Part shown: in pieces, positions 50,038-58,352 of the stretch
Numbering within the stretch: the stretch's first letter is position 1
Layout of the letters: every line of letters starts with the position of its first letter
Assembly: GCF_006783905.1 (NCBI RefSeq)
Contig: NZ_VFPE01000007.1
Coordinates: 62,001 to 126,000 of the forward strand
DNA from: Microbacterium kyungheense
Lineage (GTDB): Bacteria; Actinomycetota; Actinomycetes; Actinomycetales; Microbacteriaceae
Length of the DNA stretch: 64,000 nucleotides
Direction of reading: 5' to 3'
Made by a program: the position numbers and the translations under genes
Notes under the pieces: generated by a model
What the model was told of the DNA's origin: nothing
Database searches by the model: none
Seen by the model: the letters and a program-made list of their open reading frames with translations, nothing else

Positions 50038-51213
50038 ATGAGCGGCGAAACGACGACCACCTCTGCCGGCGTGAACGAGCTGTTCCAGCTGCTGCGCGAC
50101 GGAGTGCCCCGCACACGGGCCGAACTCGCGAAGTCCACGGGGCTGGCGCGCTCGACGGTGGCGGCGCGGGTCGACCAGTTGATGCGCATGGGTCTCATCA
50201 CCCCGGTCGCCGAAGCCGCGTCGACAGGCGGTCGGCCGCCGTCGCTGTTCGCGCTCAACCCCGCCGCGAAGGTCGTCGTCGCCGCGGACGTCGGGGCGTC
50301 GCACGCCACCGTCGCCGTGACCGATCTCACCGGCAGCATCCTCGCCGAGCACTCCGAGCCGCTCGACATCGCGCTAGGCCCAGAGCCCGTGCTGACATGG
50401 CTCGTCGAAGGCGCGACGATGCTGCTCGACCGGCTCGGGCGCGACCACTCGCACGTCGCGGCGATCGGCATCGGCGTCCCTGGGCCCGTGGAGCACTCCA
50501 CCGGGCAGCCGGTGAACCCGCCGATCATGCCCGGCTGGAACCGGTTCGACATCCCGGGCTGGCTCAACCGGCACCTTAAGGTGCCGGTGCTCGTCGACAA
50601 CGACGTGAACATCATGGCCCTCGGCGAACGATCCGTCGCCTGGCCCGGGATCGATCATCTGATGTTCGTGAAGGTCGCCACGGGCATCGGCGCGGGCCTG
50701 ATCTCGGGCGGCACGCTGCAGCGCGGCGCTCAGGGCGTGGCCGGCGACATCGGGCATGTGCAGGTCGCGCGCGCCGCCGACGTGGCGTGCCGCTGCGGCA
50801 ACCGAGGCTGCCTCGAGGCGATCGCCTCCGGCCCGGCGATCGCGCGCACGCTGCGCGAGGCGGGGATCGAAGCCCACAGCGGTTCCGACGTGGTCGACCT
50901 CGTCGAGCGCGGCAACATCGAGGCGGTCCAGGCGGTGCGGCAGGCCGGACGCGACATCGGCGAAGTGCTGACCACGTGTGTCAGCCTCGTGAACCCGTCC
51001 ATCATCGCGATCGGCGGCTCGATGGCGCGCGTGGGCGAGCACCTCATCGCCGGCGTCCGCGAGGTCGTGTACGCCCGCTCGATCCCGTTGGCCACCGAGC
51101 ACCTGTCGATCGTGCAGTCCACGGCAGCCGCTCGGGCCGCGGTCATCGGTGCGAGCATGCTCGCGATCGAGCACGTGCTGTCGCCGCAGGCGCTCACCGT
51201 CGGCTTCCGGTGA
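50038..51213 (+). CDS. ROK-family transcriptional regulator
   Basis: The 391-aa protein has an N-terminal winged helix (TRAELAKSTGLARSTVAARVDQL) and a ROK domain with the phosphate motif ADVGASHATVAV, VLVDNDVN and the zinc motif CRCGNRGCLE preceded by DIGHVQ. It probably controls the sugar importer upstream. GGGAGG (50027-50032) favours the ATG at 50038. A hexamer TAATCT (50021-50026) is 5 nt from a GTG at 50032, which would be an alternative leaderless start adding two residues. Confidence 0.9.
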   Translation: MSGETTTTSAGVNELFQLLRDGVPRTRAELAKSTGLARSTVAARVDQLMRMGLITPVAEAASTGGRPPSLFALNPAAKVVVAADVGASHATVAVTDLTGSILAEHSEPLDIALGPEPVLTWLVEGATMLLDRLGRDHSHVAAIGIGVPGPVEHSTGQPVNPPIMPGWNRFDIPGWLNRHLKVPVLVDNDVNIMALGERSVAWPGIDHLMFVKVATGIGAGLISGGTLQRGAQGVAGDIGHVQVARAADVACRCGNRGCLEAIASGPAIARTLREAGIEAHSGSDVVDLVERGNIEAVQAVRQAGRDIGEVLTTCVSLVNPSIIAIGGSMARVGEHLIAGVREVVYARSIPLATEHLSIVQSTAAARAAVIGASMLAIEHVLSPQALTVGFR

Positions 51214-51341
51214 ACGGTGCGACGCCGCGGCGTCGCGCAGAGGTAGCGCCCGCGTAACACGGGCGAGACGTACGCCCTGTTGACTGGGGTCACCGGGTTA
51301 CGTCCGTGCCGATGCCGGCACGCCCGCGGAGGGAGTTCGCG

Positions 51342-52367
51342 ATGAGGATCAGGTCGCTGCGATCGACGTCGGCACCGCCGCTGGAGCCCGTGGCCGCGCC
51401 GCCCGCCGAGATGCGGGCGATGGTGGTTCGGGCGCCGGGCGCGCCCGACGCGCTGGGCGCGGCATCCCTCCCGGTCCCTTCGCCGGTGCTCAGCGAACTG
51501 CTCGTGCGCGTCGTCGCGGCGGGGATCAACCCGATCGACGCGAAGACCCGCGCCGGTGCCGGCGTGTCGGGCGCGATCGCCGCGTATCCCGCGACCCTCG
51601 GCTTCGACTTCAGCGGCGTCGTGGTGAAGAGTCCGTACGAGGCGCATCCGCTGCCGCCGGGCACGCCCGTGTTCGGCATGGCGTCGTTCCCGCGCACCGG
51701 AGGGACGTACGCCGAGTACGTGGTCGCGCCGACGCTGTCGGTCGCCCGCAAGCCGGCGGCGCTGTCGCACGTCGAGGCCGCCGGTGTGCCGCTGGCGGCG
51801 CTCACGGCGTGGGGTCTCGTGGTCGAGACCGCGCATGCGCACGAAGGCCAGCGCATCCTGATCCACGCCGCGAGCGGCGGCGTCGGTCACTTCGCGGTGC
51901 AGTTCGCGGCATACTTCGGGGCGCACGTGACGGCGACCGCCTCGGGCCGGAACGCGGCATGGGTGCGGGAGCTCGGCGCGGCAGTCGTGATCGATCACAC
52001 CACGACGCGCTTCGACGAGGTGATCGCCGACGTCGATGTCGTCATCGACCTCGTCGGCAACGCGCATGCCGACACCGGCACCCGATCGCTCACCGTGCTG
52101 CGGCCGGGCGGGCTGTACATCATGGTGCCGACCGGGTCGTGGCCCGGGTATGCCGAGGCCGCGGCCGCGGCCGGGGTGCGCGCCACGTCGTACAAGGTCG
52201 TGCCGGACGGCGGCGCGCTGGCGACGATCGCCCGCCTGCTCGATTCGGGCTCGGTGCAGGTCTACATCGACCGCGTCTTCGACCTGGGCGATGCGGCCTC
52301 CGCCCATCGCGAGCTGGAGCTCGGCCACACGCGCGGAAAGATGGTGCTGCAGGTCGCGGCCGGCTGA
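51342..52367 (+). CDS. Zinc-independent MDR-family quinone oxidoreductase/alcohol dehydrogenase-like
   Basis: The 341-aa NADP(H)-dependent enzyme has the MDR catalytic region (GINPIDAKTRAG, TLGFDFSGVVV) without the structural zinc Cys cluster, then HAASGGVGHFAVQFA (cofactor loop) and VIDLVGNAHAD. Members reduce quinones or enones. The ATG at 51342 has GGAGGGAG 6-7 nt upstream; earlier in-frame starts at 51306 and 51312 do not. Convergent with the LysR gene, so not linked to the sugar cluster by operon. Confidence 0.85.
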   Translation: MRIRSLRSTSAPPLEPVAAPPAEMRAMVVRAPGAPDALGAASLPVPSPVLSELLVRVVAAGINPIDAKTRAGAGVSGAIAAYPATLGFDFSGVVVKSPYEAHPLPPGTPVFGMASFPRTGGTYAEYVVAPTLSVARKPAALSHVEAAGVPLAALTAWGLVVETAHAHEGQRILIHAASGGVGHFAVQFAAYFGAHVTATASGRNAAWVRELGAAVVIDHTTTRFDEVIADVDVVIDLVGNAHADTGTRSLTVLRPGGLYIMVPTGSWPGYAEAAAAAGVRATSYKVVPDGGALATIARLLDSGSVQVYIDRVFDLGDAASAHRELELGHTRGKMVLQVAAG

Positions 52368-52380
52368 CGACGGAGCGGCG

Positions 52381-53286
52381 TCAGCCGATCGGCGCGAGGA
52401 CGCGGCGCCCCTCGGCGACGATCTCTTCCGCGATCGCATCGAGCAGCGGTGAGCGCAGGTTCCACTGCTGCCAGTGCAGCACCACGTCCGACGCGGGACC
52501 GCCCAGCAGCACCAGCTCGCCGCGCTGGAGGGCATCCTGCGACTGGAAGCGGGGCAGCATCGCCCAGCCGAGCCCCAGTCGCACCGCCGTCGCGAAGTCG
52601 CTCGACGCCGGGACGTAGTGCCGCGGCGGCCGCGCCGGGTCGATGCCCTGCCGCGTCAGCCACTCGTTCTGCAGGTCGTCACGCCGGTCGAAGTCCACGA
52701 GGGGTGCGTGCCCGAGCGCCCGAGCACGGTCTCCGCCGAGCCAGCGCTCGACATAGCCGGGCGTCGCGACCGCTTCGTAGCGCATCGCCCCGAGCACCGA
52801 CGAGCGGCACCCCGCCACCGGTGCGGCGCGCGACGTCACGGCCCCCATCACGGTGCCCGATTCGAGCAGGCCGGCGGTGAAGTCCTGGTCGTCGCGGTGC
52901 AGGTCGAAGACGACGGGATGCCGCACCGCCAGCCGAGCGAGCGGCGGGAGGAACCAGGTCGCCAGCGAGTCGGCGTTCACCGCGAGTGGGACGCTTGTCA
53001 GCACCGTCTCGTCGTCGGCGCCTGCGCCGAGCTCGGCCAGCGCATCGTGCTCCAGCAGCGCGAGCTGCCGCGCGAGTCGGATCACCGCCGCGCCGTCCTT
53101 GGTCGCGCGCACCGGCTTCGACCGCACGAGCAGCAGGCGTCCGAGGTGCTCCTCGAGCGTCTTGATCCGCTGGCTGACGGCGGACGGGGTGACGTGCAGC
53201 CGGCGAGCAGCCGCGTCGAGCGTGCCTTCGTCGACGGCGACGGCGAGGGTCTCGGCCAGTTCGAACGGGATGCGCAGCATAAGCAT
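52381..53286 (-). CDS. LysR-type regulator, ArgP/LysG-like
   Basis: The 301-aa protein has an N-terminal helix-turn-helix (LAVAVDEGTLDAAARRLHVTPSAVSQRIKTLE, spread over residues 12-45) and a LysR effector domain. It is divergent from a LysE-type exporter with only 62 bp between starts, the classic lysG-lysE arrangement, so basic amino acids are the likely effectors. Candidate -10 TAGCAT lies 5 nt from the ATG at 53286; a second ATG is two codons later. Confidence 0.9.
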   Translation of the reverse strand: MLMLRIPFELAETLAVAVDEGTLDAAARRLHVTPSAVSQRIKTLEEHLGRLLLVRSKPVRATKDGAAVIRLARQLALLEHDALAELGAGADDETVLTSVPLAVNADSLATWFLPPLARLAVRHPVVFDLHRDDQDFTAGLLESGTVMGAVTSRAAPVAGCRSSVLGAMRYEAVATPGYVERWLGGDRARALGHAPLVDFDRRDDLQNEWLTRQGIDPARPPRHYVPASSDFATAVRLGLGWAMLPRFQSQDALQRGELVLLGGPASDVVLHWQQWNLRSPLLDAIAEEIVAEGRRVLAPIG

Positions 53287-53291
53287 TGCTA

Positions 53292-53297
53292 ATGCTA
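53292..53297 (-). promoter_or_regulatory. -10-like hexamer TAGCAT for the LysR gene
   Basis: TAGCAT, 5 nt, ATG. The divergent exporter promoter lies 40 bp away, so one regulator-binding site could serve both. Confidence 0.4.
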
Positions 53298-53336
53298 CTG
53301 AAGAATCGTGAGCTGGACGATGGATGCCGCTCGTCG

Positions 53337-53342
53337 TACCGT
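53337..53342 (+). promoter_or_regulatory. -10-like hexamer TACCGT for lysE
   Basis: TACCGT, CGAAGA, GTG at 53349: a 6-nt gap and no Shine-Dalgarno site. Confidence 0.5.
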
Positions 53343-53348
53343 CGAAGA

Positions 53349-54032
53349 GTGCTCACCCCTCTCGTCGCCGGTCTCGGCCTCGGATTCTCGCTCATCGTCG
53401 CCATCGGTGCGCAGAACCTCTTCGTGCTGCGCCAGGGGCTGCGCCGCGAGCACGTGCTGCCGGTCGCGGCGATCTGCGCCGCTTCTGACGCCGTGCTCAT
53501 CGCGCTCGGGGTCTCGGGCATCGGGTTCGTCCTCCACGCGGTGCCGTGGCTCGTCGACGTCGTGCGCTGGGCGGGCGCGGCATTCCTCGTCGGCTACGGG
53601 CTGCTCGCCGCTCGGCGCGCATGGCGCCCCTCGGGCGCGGCACTGGGCGCCGGCGAGCCGTCGGGCGCGGCACTGGATGCCGGCGAGCCGTCGGGCGCGG
53701 CATCCGGATCCCGTCCGTCAGGAGTGGCGACGACGACCCGGCTCGCGCCGGTGCTCCTCACCTGCCTCGCGCTGACGTGGCTCAACCCGCACGTCTACCT
53801 CGACACCGTCTTCCTGCTGGGCACGGTCGCCAACACCCACGGCGCCGACCGCTGGATCTTCGCGGCTGGGGCGATGGCGGCGAGCGCCGTCTGGTTCTTC
53901 GGCCTGGCGTTCGGCGCGCGGCTGCTCGGGCGCTGGCTGTCGACGCCGCGCGCCTGGCGGATCCTCGACGCCGTGATCGCGGTGGTCATGATCGCGCTCG
54001 GCGTCTCGCTGGTGCTGCCGGCCGCCGGCTGA
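53349..54032 (+). CDS. lysE: LysE/ArgO-type amino acid exporter
   Basis: The 227-aa protein has six hydrophobic segments and the family motif GLGFSLIVAIGAQNLFVLRQGLRREH (split over helix 1 and loop 1), TWLNPHVYLDT and a C-terminal helix pair. It exports basic amino acids. A Gly/Ala/Ser/Pro-rich insert (about residues 95-125) between helices 3 and 4 is encoded by a 30-bp tandem repeat. The GTG start is 6 nt after TACCGT. Confidence 0.92.
   Translation: MLTPLVAGLGLGFSLIVAIGAQNLFVLRQGLRREHVLPVAAICAASDAVLIALGVSGIGFVLHAVPWLVDVVRWAGAAFLVGYGLLAARRAWRPSGAALGAGEPSGAALDAGEPSGAASGSRPSGVATTTRLAPVLLTCLALTWLNPHVYLDTVFLLGTVANTHGADRWIFAAGAMAASAVWFFGLAFGARLLGRWLSTPRAWRILDAVIAVVMIALGVSLVLPAAG
53631..53702 (+). 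repeat. 30-bp tandem repeat inside lysE
   Basis: Two full 30-bp units (53631-53660, 53661-53690, differing at GGGC/GGAT) and a partial third encode repeated SGAALxAGEP. The unit is in frame, so copy changes would alter only loop length. Confidence 0.9.
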
Positions 54033-54035
54033 TCC

Positions 54036-54428
54036 TCAGGCCTTGCGCAGCGAAGGGTCCTCGATCTCGGCGATGCGCGCGGTCACGATCGCCCGGATCG
54101 TGTCGTCGGGCAGCGGCGCCTCGGGCTGGAACCGGATCGTGCCCTTGTCGAAATCAACACCGTCGTGCTCGAACCCCGCCCGCTGGGCCTCGGGCAGCCC
54201 CGCCGCGACGACATCGGGGACGCGCCCGCTGAAGGGGTACACGCCGATGTGCTTCTTCGTGCGCATCACCGCGATGAGCGCCTTGCCGCGATAGAGCAGT
54301 GCCGGCATGCCGTAGCTCTTGCCCTGTTCGAGGTCGGGGACGGCCGCGCGCACGATGTCGAACACGTGCGAGACGACCGCACGGTCGTCGGGGTCGAGGC
54401 TCTCGAGGTACTCGTCGACGGTTCCCAT
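54036..54428 (-). CDS. DUF1801-family protein (iron chaperone-like fold)
   Basis: The 130-aa protein has the DUF1801 pattern: DEYLESLDPDDRAVVSHVFDIVR at the start, KSYGMPALLYRGKALIAV, HIGVYPFSG and FDKGTIRFQPEAPLPDD. Relatives include the frataxin-like Fra protein, but the role here is unknown. The start at 54428 is 6 nt from CAGGAT; it is convergent with lysE (3 bp gap) and divergent from the acylphosphatase gene. Confidence 0.85.
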   Translation of the reverse strand: MGTVDEYLESLDPDDRAVVSHVFDIVRAAVPDLEQGKSYGMPALLYRGKALIAVMRTKKHIGVYPFSGRVPDVVAAGLPEAQRAGFEHDGVDFDKGTIRFQPEAPLPDDTIRAIVTARIAEIEDPSLRKA

Positions 54429-54434
54429 ACCGGC

Positions 54435-54440
54435 ATCCTG
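54435..54440 (-). promoter_or_regulatory. -10-like hexamer CAGGAT for the DUF1801 gene
   Basis: CAGGAT, 6 nt, ATG on the minus strand; same hexamer and spacing as the 18759 gene. Confidence 0.4.
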
Positions 54441-54461
54441 GCCCGCGGGCATCCGGCGCGG

Positions 54462-54467
54462 CAAGAT
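54462..54467 (+). promoter_or_regulatory. -10-like hexamer CAAGAT for the acylphosphatase
   Basis: CAAGAT, GGCCGC, ATG at 54474. It lies 21 bp from the divergent DUF1801 hexamer. Confidence 0.4.
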
Positions 54468-54473
54468 GGCCGC

Positions 54474-54749
54474 ATGAGACGCGTGCACGTGATCGTCGGC
54501 GGCGAGGTGCAGGGTGTCGGCTACCGCTACACGATGCGCATGGTGGCGCGCGACGCCGGCGTCGCGGGCTGGGTGCGCAACCGGCGCGACGGCTCGGTCG
54601 AGGCAGAGATCGAGGGAACGCCGGGACAGGTCGACCAGGTGCTCGCGTGGATGGCCGAGGGTCCGCCCGGTGCCGTCGTCTCGTCGGCGACCGTGGCGGA
54701 GTCCTCCCCCACTGGCGATCGCGGCTTCGAGGTGCTGCCGACGGCCTGA
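54474..54749 (+). CDS. acyP: Acylphosphatase
   Basis: The 91-aa enzyme hydrolyses acyl phosphates. It has the signature GEVQGVGYRYTMRMVA with the substrate-binding Arg18 and GWVRNRRDGSVEAEIEG with catalytic Asn36. Full length for the family. The ATG is 6 nt from CAAGAT. Confidence 0.95.
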   Translation: MRRVHVIVGGEVQGVGYRYTMRMVARDAGVAGWVRNRRDGSVEAEIEGTPGQVDQVLAWMAEGPPGAVVSSATVAESSPTGDRGFEVLPTA

Positions 54750-54753
54750 GGCG

Positions 54754-55800
54754 TCAGGCCGGGACCCCTGCCGCGAGCTCGGCGAACACCTCGACGGCGT
54801 CGTCGCTCGGGGCGAGCCCCGCGGCCTGCCCCGCCCACAGCGACACCAGGTCGCCGTCACCGCGGCGCGCGGCCTCGGCGCGGAACCGGCCGGTGAGCCA
54901 GTTCTGCGCGGGGAACGGGGCGATGACGCCCGACGTCTCGATCGTCCGCATGGCGCGATTCGGGATGCCGCGCGCCCAGCGTCCGCTCATCGCCCGGGTG
55001 AGCACCGTGCTCGTGTCGGTCGCCTCGGCGATCGCCCGTCGGTGGGCATCGGTCGCGGCGGACTGCCGCGTGCGCAGGAAGGCCGAGCCCACCTGGACGC
55101 CCGAGGCGCCCAGCGCGAACGCCGCCGCAACTCCGCGGCGGTCCCCGATGCCGCCCGCGGCGATCACCGGCACGCTCACGGCATCGACGACCTGTGGCAC
55201 CAGCGCGAAGGTGCCCACCAGTGACGCGTCCGCGGGCTGCAGGAACGACACCCGGTGACCGGCGGCCTCTGCGCCCGTCGCCACGACCGCGTCGACACCG
55301 GCCTCGTCGAGGGCGACGGCCTCGGCCACCGTCGTCGCCGTGCCGATGATCCGGATGCCGCGGCTGTGCGCCGCGTCGACCAGACGGTGGTCCGGCACAC
55401 CGTAGACGAGGCTGAGCGCTGCGGGGGCGGCATCCATCACCGCGGTCAGCTGGGACGCGATGTCGGGCAGGAACTCGACCGGCGGCGCGGGCGGAGCCAT
55501 GCCGACGGCATCGAACAGCGGCGCGAGCGCCGCGAGGGCCGGTGCCAGGTCCACGTCGCCGGGAGTGACCTCGTCGCCGGTCGGAAGCCACAGGTTCACG
55601 GCGAACGGGCGGGCGGTGGCCGAGCGCAGCGCCGCGATCGTGTCGCTGATCCGGTCGGCGTCGTAGCCGTACAGGCCGTACGAGCCGAGCCCGCCCTGAT
55701 CGCTCACGGCCGCCGTCAGCGCGACCGACGACAGCCCGCCGAACGGTCCCAGCACGATCGGCGCGTCGATTCCGAACAGATCCTGCAGCGTCTCGGCCAT
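54754..55800 (-). CDS. Nitronate monooxygenase-like flavoprotein (2-nitropropane dioxygenase family)
   Basis: The 348-aa TIM-barrel protein begins with PIVLGPFGGLSSVALTAAVSDQGGLGSYG, and later shows VVATGAEAAGH, VPVIAAGGIGDRRGVAAAFALGASGVQVGSAFL, the FMN phosphate-binding region. A His in EAAGHR is the usual catalytic base site. It oxidises nitronates such as propionate-3-nitronate in relatives. TAGCGT lies 7 nt from the ATG at 55800. Confidence 0.88.
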   Translation of the reverse strand: MAETLQDLFGIDAPIVLGPFGGLSSVALTAAVSDQGGLGSYGLYGYDADRISDTIAALRSATARPFAVNLWLPTGDEVTPGDVDLAPALAALAPLFDAVGMAPPAPPVEFLPDIASQLTAVMDAAPAALSLVYGVPDHRLVDAAHSRGIRIIGTATTVAEAVALDEAGVDAVVATGAEAAGHRVSFLQPADASLVGTFALVPQVVDAVSVPVIAAGGIGDRRGVAAAFALGASGVQVGSAFLRTRQSAATDAHRRAIAEATDTSTVLTRAMSGRWARGIPNRAMRTIETSGVIAPFPAQNWLTGRFRAEAARRGDGDLVSLWAGQAAGLAPSDDAVEVFAELAAGVPA

Positions 55801-55807
55801 GGTTCCG

Positions 55808-55813
55808 ACGCTA
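55808..55813 (-). promoter_or_regulatory. -10-like hexamer TAGCGT for the nitronate monooxygenase-like gene
   Basis: TAGCGT with a 7-nt gap to ATG; one base longer than the usual spacing in this set. Confidence 0.4.
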
Positions 55814-55856
55814 CTCCCGGGCCGGCCGGAGCGCCCCGATGTGACGCCGGGAACGA

Positions 55857-55891
55857 CGAAGCCCCCGACCGGTGACCGGTCGGGGGCTTCG
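55857..55891 (-). terminator. Strong terminator after rplA
   Basis: A 17-bp perfect inverted repeat (55857-55873 and 55875-55891, CGAAGCCCCCGACCGGT arm) 15 bp beyond the rplA stop. Same style as the rplL terminator. Confidence 0.85.
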
Positions 55892-55906
55892 TGCGGGTGT
55901 CTGCGA

Positions 55907-56599
55907 TCAGACGAGCGCGTTGACGTCCAGCGGGATGCCGGGGCCGAACGTGGTCGACACGGCGCCCTTCTGGATGTAGCGGCCCTTCGAGCTCGAGGGC
56001 TTCAGACGCACGATCTCTTCGAGCGCGGCCTTCAGGTTCTCGTCGAGCTGGTCGGCCGAGAACGACGCCTTGCCGACGACGAAGTGCACGTTGGCGTGCT
56101 TGTCGACGCGGAACTCGATCTTGCCGCCCTTGATCTCCTCCACGGCCTTGGCCGGGTTGGGGGTCACGGTGCCGGTCTTGGGGTTGGGCATGAGGCCGCG
56201 GGGGCCGAGCACCTTACCCAGACGACCGACCTGGCCCATGAGCTCGGGCGTCGAGACGGCCGCGTCGAACGCGGTCCAGCCGCCGGCGACCTTCTCGATG
56301 AGCTCGGCGCCGCCGACCTCGTCCGCACCCGCGGCGATCGCGGCCTCAGCGGCCGGACCCGTCGCGAACACGATGACGCGCGCGGTCTTGCCGGTGCCGT
56401 GCGGGAGGATGACGGTGCCGCGCACCATCTGGTCCGCCTTGCGCGGGTCGACCGAGAGCTTGAGCGCGACCTCGACGGTCGAGTCGAACTTCGCCGAACC
56501 GGTCTCCTTCGCGAGGGCGACAGCCTCGGTCGGGGTGTAGAACTTGTCCGCCTCGATCTTGGCGGCAGCAGCCTGGAAGGCCTTGGACTTGGTAGCCAT
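55907..56599 (-). CDS. rplA: 50S ribosomal protein L1
   Basis: The 230-aa protein forms the L1 stalk. Typical segments: KFDSTVEVALKLSVDPRKADQMVRGTVILPHGTGK, GRLGKVLGPRGLMPNPKTGTV (split by short variable positions), and a C-terminal RYIQKGAVSTTFGPGI. It follows rplK after 14 bp. Confidence 0.98.
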   Translation of the reverse strand: MATKSKAFQAAAAKIEADKFYTPTEAVALAKETGSAKFDSTVEVALKLSVDPRKADQMVRGTVILPHGTGKTARVIVFATGPAAEAAIAAGADEVGGAELIEKVAGGWTAFDAAVSTPELMGQVGRLGKVLGPRGLMPNPKTGTVTPNPAKAVEEIKGGKIEFRVDKHANVHFVVGKASFSADQLDENLKAALEEIVRLKPSSSKGRYIQKGAVSTTFGPGIPLDVNALV

Positions 56600-56613
56600 A
56601 GTCGTTATTCCCC

Positions 56614-57045
56614 TCAGTCCTCGACCGTGATGCCCATGGAACGGGCGGTGCCGGCGATGATCAGCGAGGCGGCCTCGATGTCGTTCGCGTTCAGGTCGGG
56701 CATCTTCGTCTCGGCGATCTGGCGCACCTGCTCCTTGGTGAGCTTGGCGACCTTGACCGTGTGAGGCGTCTTCGAGCCCTTCTGGACGCCCGCAGCCTTC
56801 TTGATGAGCTCAGCGGCCGGCGGGGTCTTCAGGATGAACGTGAAGCTGCGGTCCTCGTAGACGGTGATCTCCACGGGGATGACGTTGCCGCGCTGCGACT
56901 CGGTCGCGGCGTTGTACGCCTTGCAGAACTCCATGATGTTGACGCCATGCTGACCGAGCGCGGGGCCGATCGGCGGCGCCGGGTTGGCTGCACCGGCGTT
57001 GATCTGAAGCTTGATCAGGCCGGTCACCTTCTTCTTCGGTGCCAT
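56614..57045 (-). CDS. rplK: 50S ribosomal protein L11
   Basis: The 143-aa protein binds the GTPase-associated centre of 23S rRNA. Typical segments: KLQINAGAANPAPPIGPALGQ, GVNIMEFCKAYNA, FILKTPPAAELIKKAAG and the C-terminal rRNA-binding domain. It lies between nusG and rplA, with AAAGGAAAC before the ATG. Confidence 0.98.
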   Translation of the reverse strand: MAPKKKVTGLIKLQINAGAANPAPPIGPALGQHGVNIMEFCKAYNAATESQRGNVIPVEITVYEDRSFTFILKTPPAAELIKKAAGVQKGSKTPHTVKVAKLTKEQVRQIAETKMPDLNANDIEAASLIIAGTARSMGITVED

Positions 57046-57148
57046 TCTTGTTTCCTTTCATCGAACGGATGCCAGGGGCATCCCTTCTCCCGCACGTCCG
57101 GCATCTCCGGACAGCGGTTCCCCCGGGACGATACCCGGGAAGTCTGTG

Positions 57149-58270
57149 TCAGAGCTTGGTGACCTGGTCGAACGACAGCTCGACGGGGGTCTCGCGCTCG
57201 AACAGCGAGACGAGGACCGTGAGCTTGCCGCTCTCGGGCTTGATCTCGCTGATGGTGCCGGGCAGGCCCGCGAACGAGCCCTCCTTGATCGTGATGGTCT
57301 CGCCGACCTCGAAGTCGACCTCGGCGATGACGCGCGCGGCCGCAGGCTGGCCCTTCTTGGCGGCGCCGCCCTTCGCGGAGGCGACCTCCTTGACCTCGAC
57401 GAGGCTCTTCAGCATGTTGAAGGCCTCTTCGAAGCGCAGCGGGGTCGGGTTGTGGGCGTTGCCCACGAAGCCGGTCACGCCGGGCGTGTGACGCACGACC
57501 GACCAGGTGTCCTCGTTGAGCTCCATGCGCACGAGCACGTAGCCGGGGATCCGGACGCGCGTGACCATCTTGCGCTGCCCGTTCTTGATCTCGACGACGT
57601 CCTCCATGGGGACCTCGATCTGGTAGATGTCTTCCTCGACCTCGAGCGTCGACTTGCGCTGCTCGATGTTGGCCTTCACCTTGCGCTCGAAGCCGGCGTA
57701 GGAGTGGATGACGTACCACTTGCCCGGAAGGCTGCGCAGCTCGGCGCGGAACGCCTCGTACGGGTCCTCGTCGTCGTCGGTCTCGTCGTCGTCGGTCTCG
57801 TCGAGGTCGGTCTCGCCGGTCTCTTCCTCTTCCTCGGCCTCGTCGACGACCGCGGCAGCGGCATCCACCTCGGCCACGAAGTCCTCGTCGAGGACGGGCT
57901 CGTCCTCGTCGCCGTTCACGTCGGGGCCGTCGTAGGGGGCGACCTCGTCGGCGGCCTCGGCCTCGAGCTCGGCGACCTCTTCGGCGATGGAGTCGTTGAT
58001 CACTTCGGCGGCGGCCTCGGTCTCAGCCGCCTCGTCCAGGTTCAGTGCGTCGTTCACGATCGCGTCGGCCTCCGGGTCGTCGATGTCGATGTCGTCCAGG
58101 TCGGAGTCGTCCTCGTCCTCGTCGTCCACCACGTGGATCGCGAGATGCTCGGCCGCTTCGACCGAGCGCTCCTCAGCGGCGAGGACGTTGCCCTCCTGAG
58201 CCTCGTCGTCCTCGGACGACTGCTCGGCAGCCGTCGCCCAATCCGCGTCGTCCGAATATCTTTCCGTCAC
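57149..58270 (-). CDS. nusG: Transcription antitermination factor NusG with long acidic N-terminus
   Basis: The 373-aa protein has an acidic Glu/Asp/Ala-rich extension of about 180 residues, then the NGN domain starting at GKWYVIHSYAGFERKVK (Trp185) with QIEVPMEDVVEI and PGYVLVRMEL, a linker, and the KOW domain (DFEVGETITIKEGSFAGLPG). NusG couples RNA polymerase with Rho or the ribosome. Acidic extensions are known in actinobacterial NusG, though this one is long. The GTG at 58270 has GGAAGAG upstream. Confidence 0.95.
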   Translation of the reverse strand: MTERYSDDADWATAAEQSSEDDEAQEGNVLAAEERSVEAAEHLAIHVVDDEDEDDSDLDDIDIDDPEADAIVNDALNLDEAAETEAAAEVINDSIAEEVAELEAEAADEVAPYDGPDVNGDEDEPVLDEDFVAEVDAAAAVVDEAEEEEETGETDLDETDDDETDDDEDPYEAFRAELRSLPGKWYVIHSYAGFERKVKANIEQRKSTLEVEEDIYQIEVPMEDVVEIKNGQRKMVTRVRIPGYVLVRMELNEDTWSVVRHTPGVTGFVGNAHNPTPLRFEEAFNMLKSLVEVKEVASAKGGAAKKGQPAAARVIAEVDFEVGETITIKEGSFAGLPGTISEIKPESGKLTVLVSLFERETPVELSFDQVTKL

Positions 58271-58352
58271 GTGAGTTCTCTTCCGTTCCGTCCGCTGCCG
58301 GACCTGCGGTCCGCCCGTGTCATGCCCCTGGCTCACGCCCGGGCGCTCGGGA

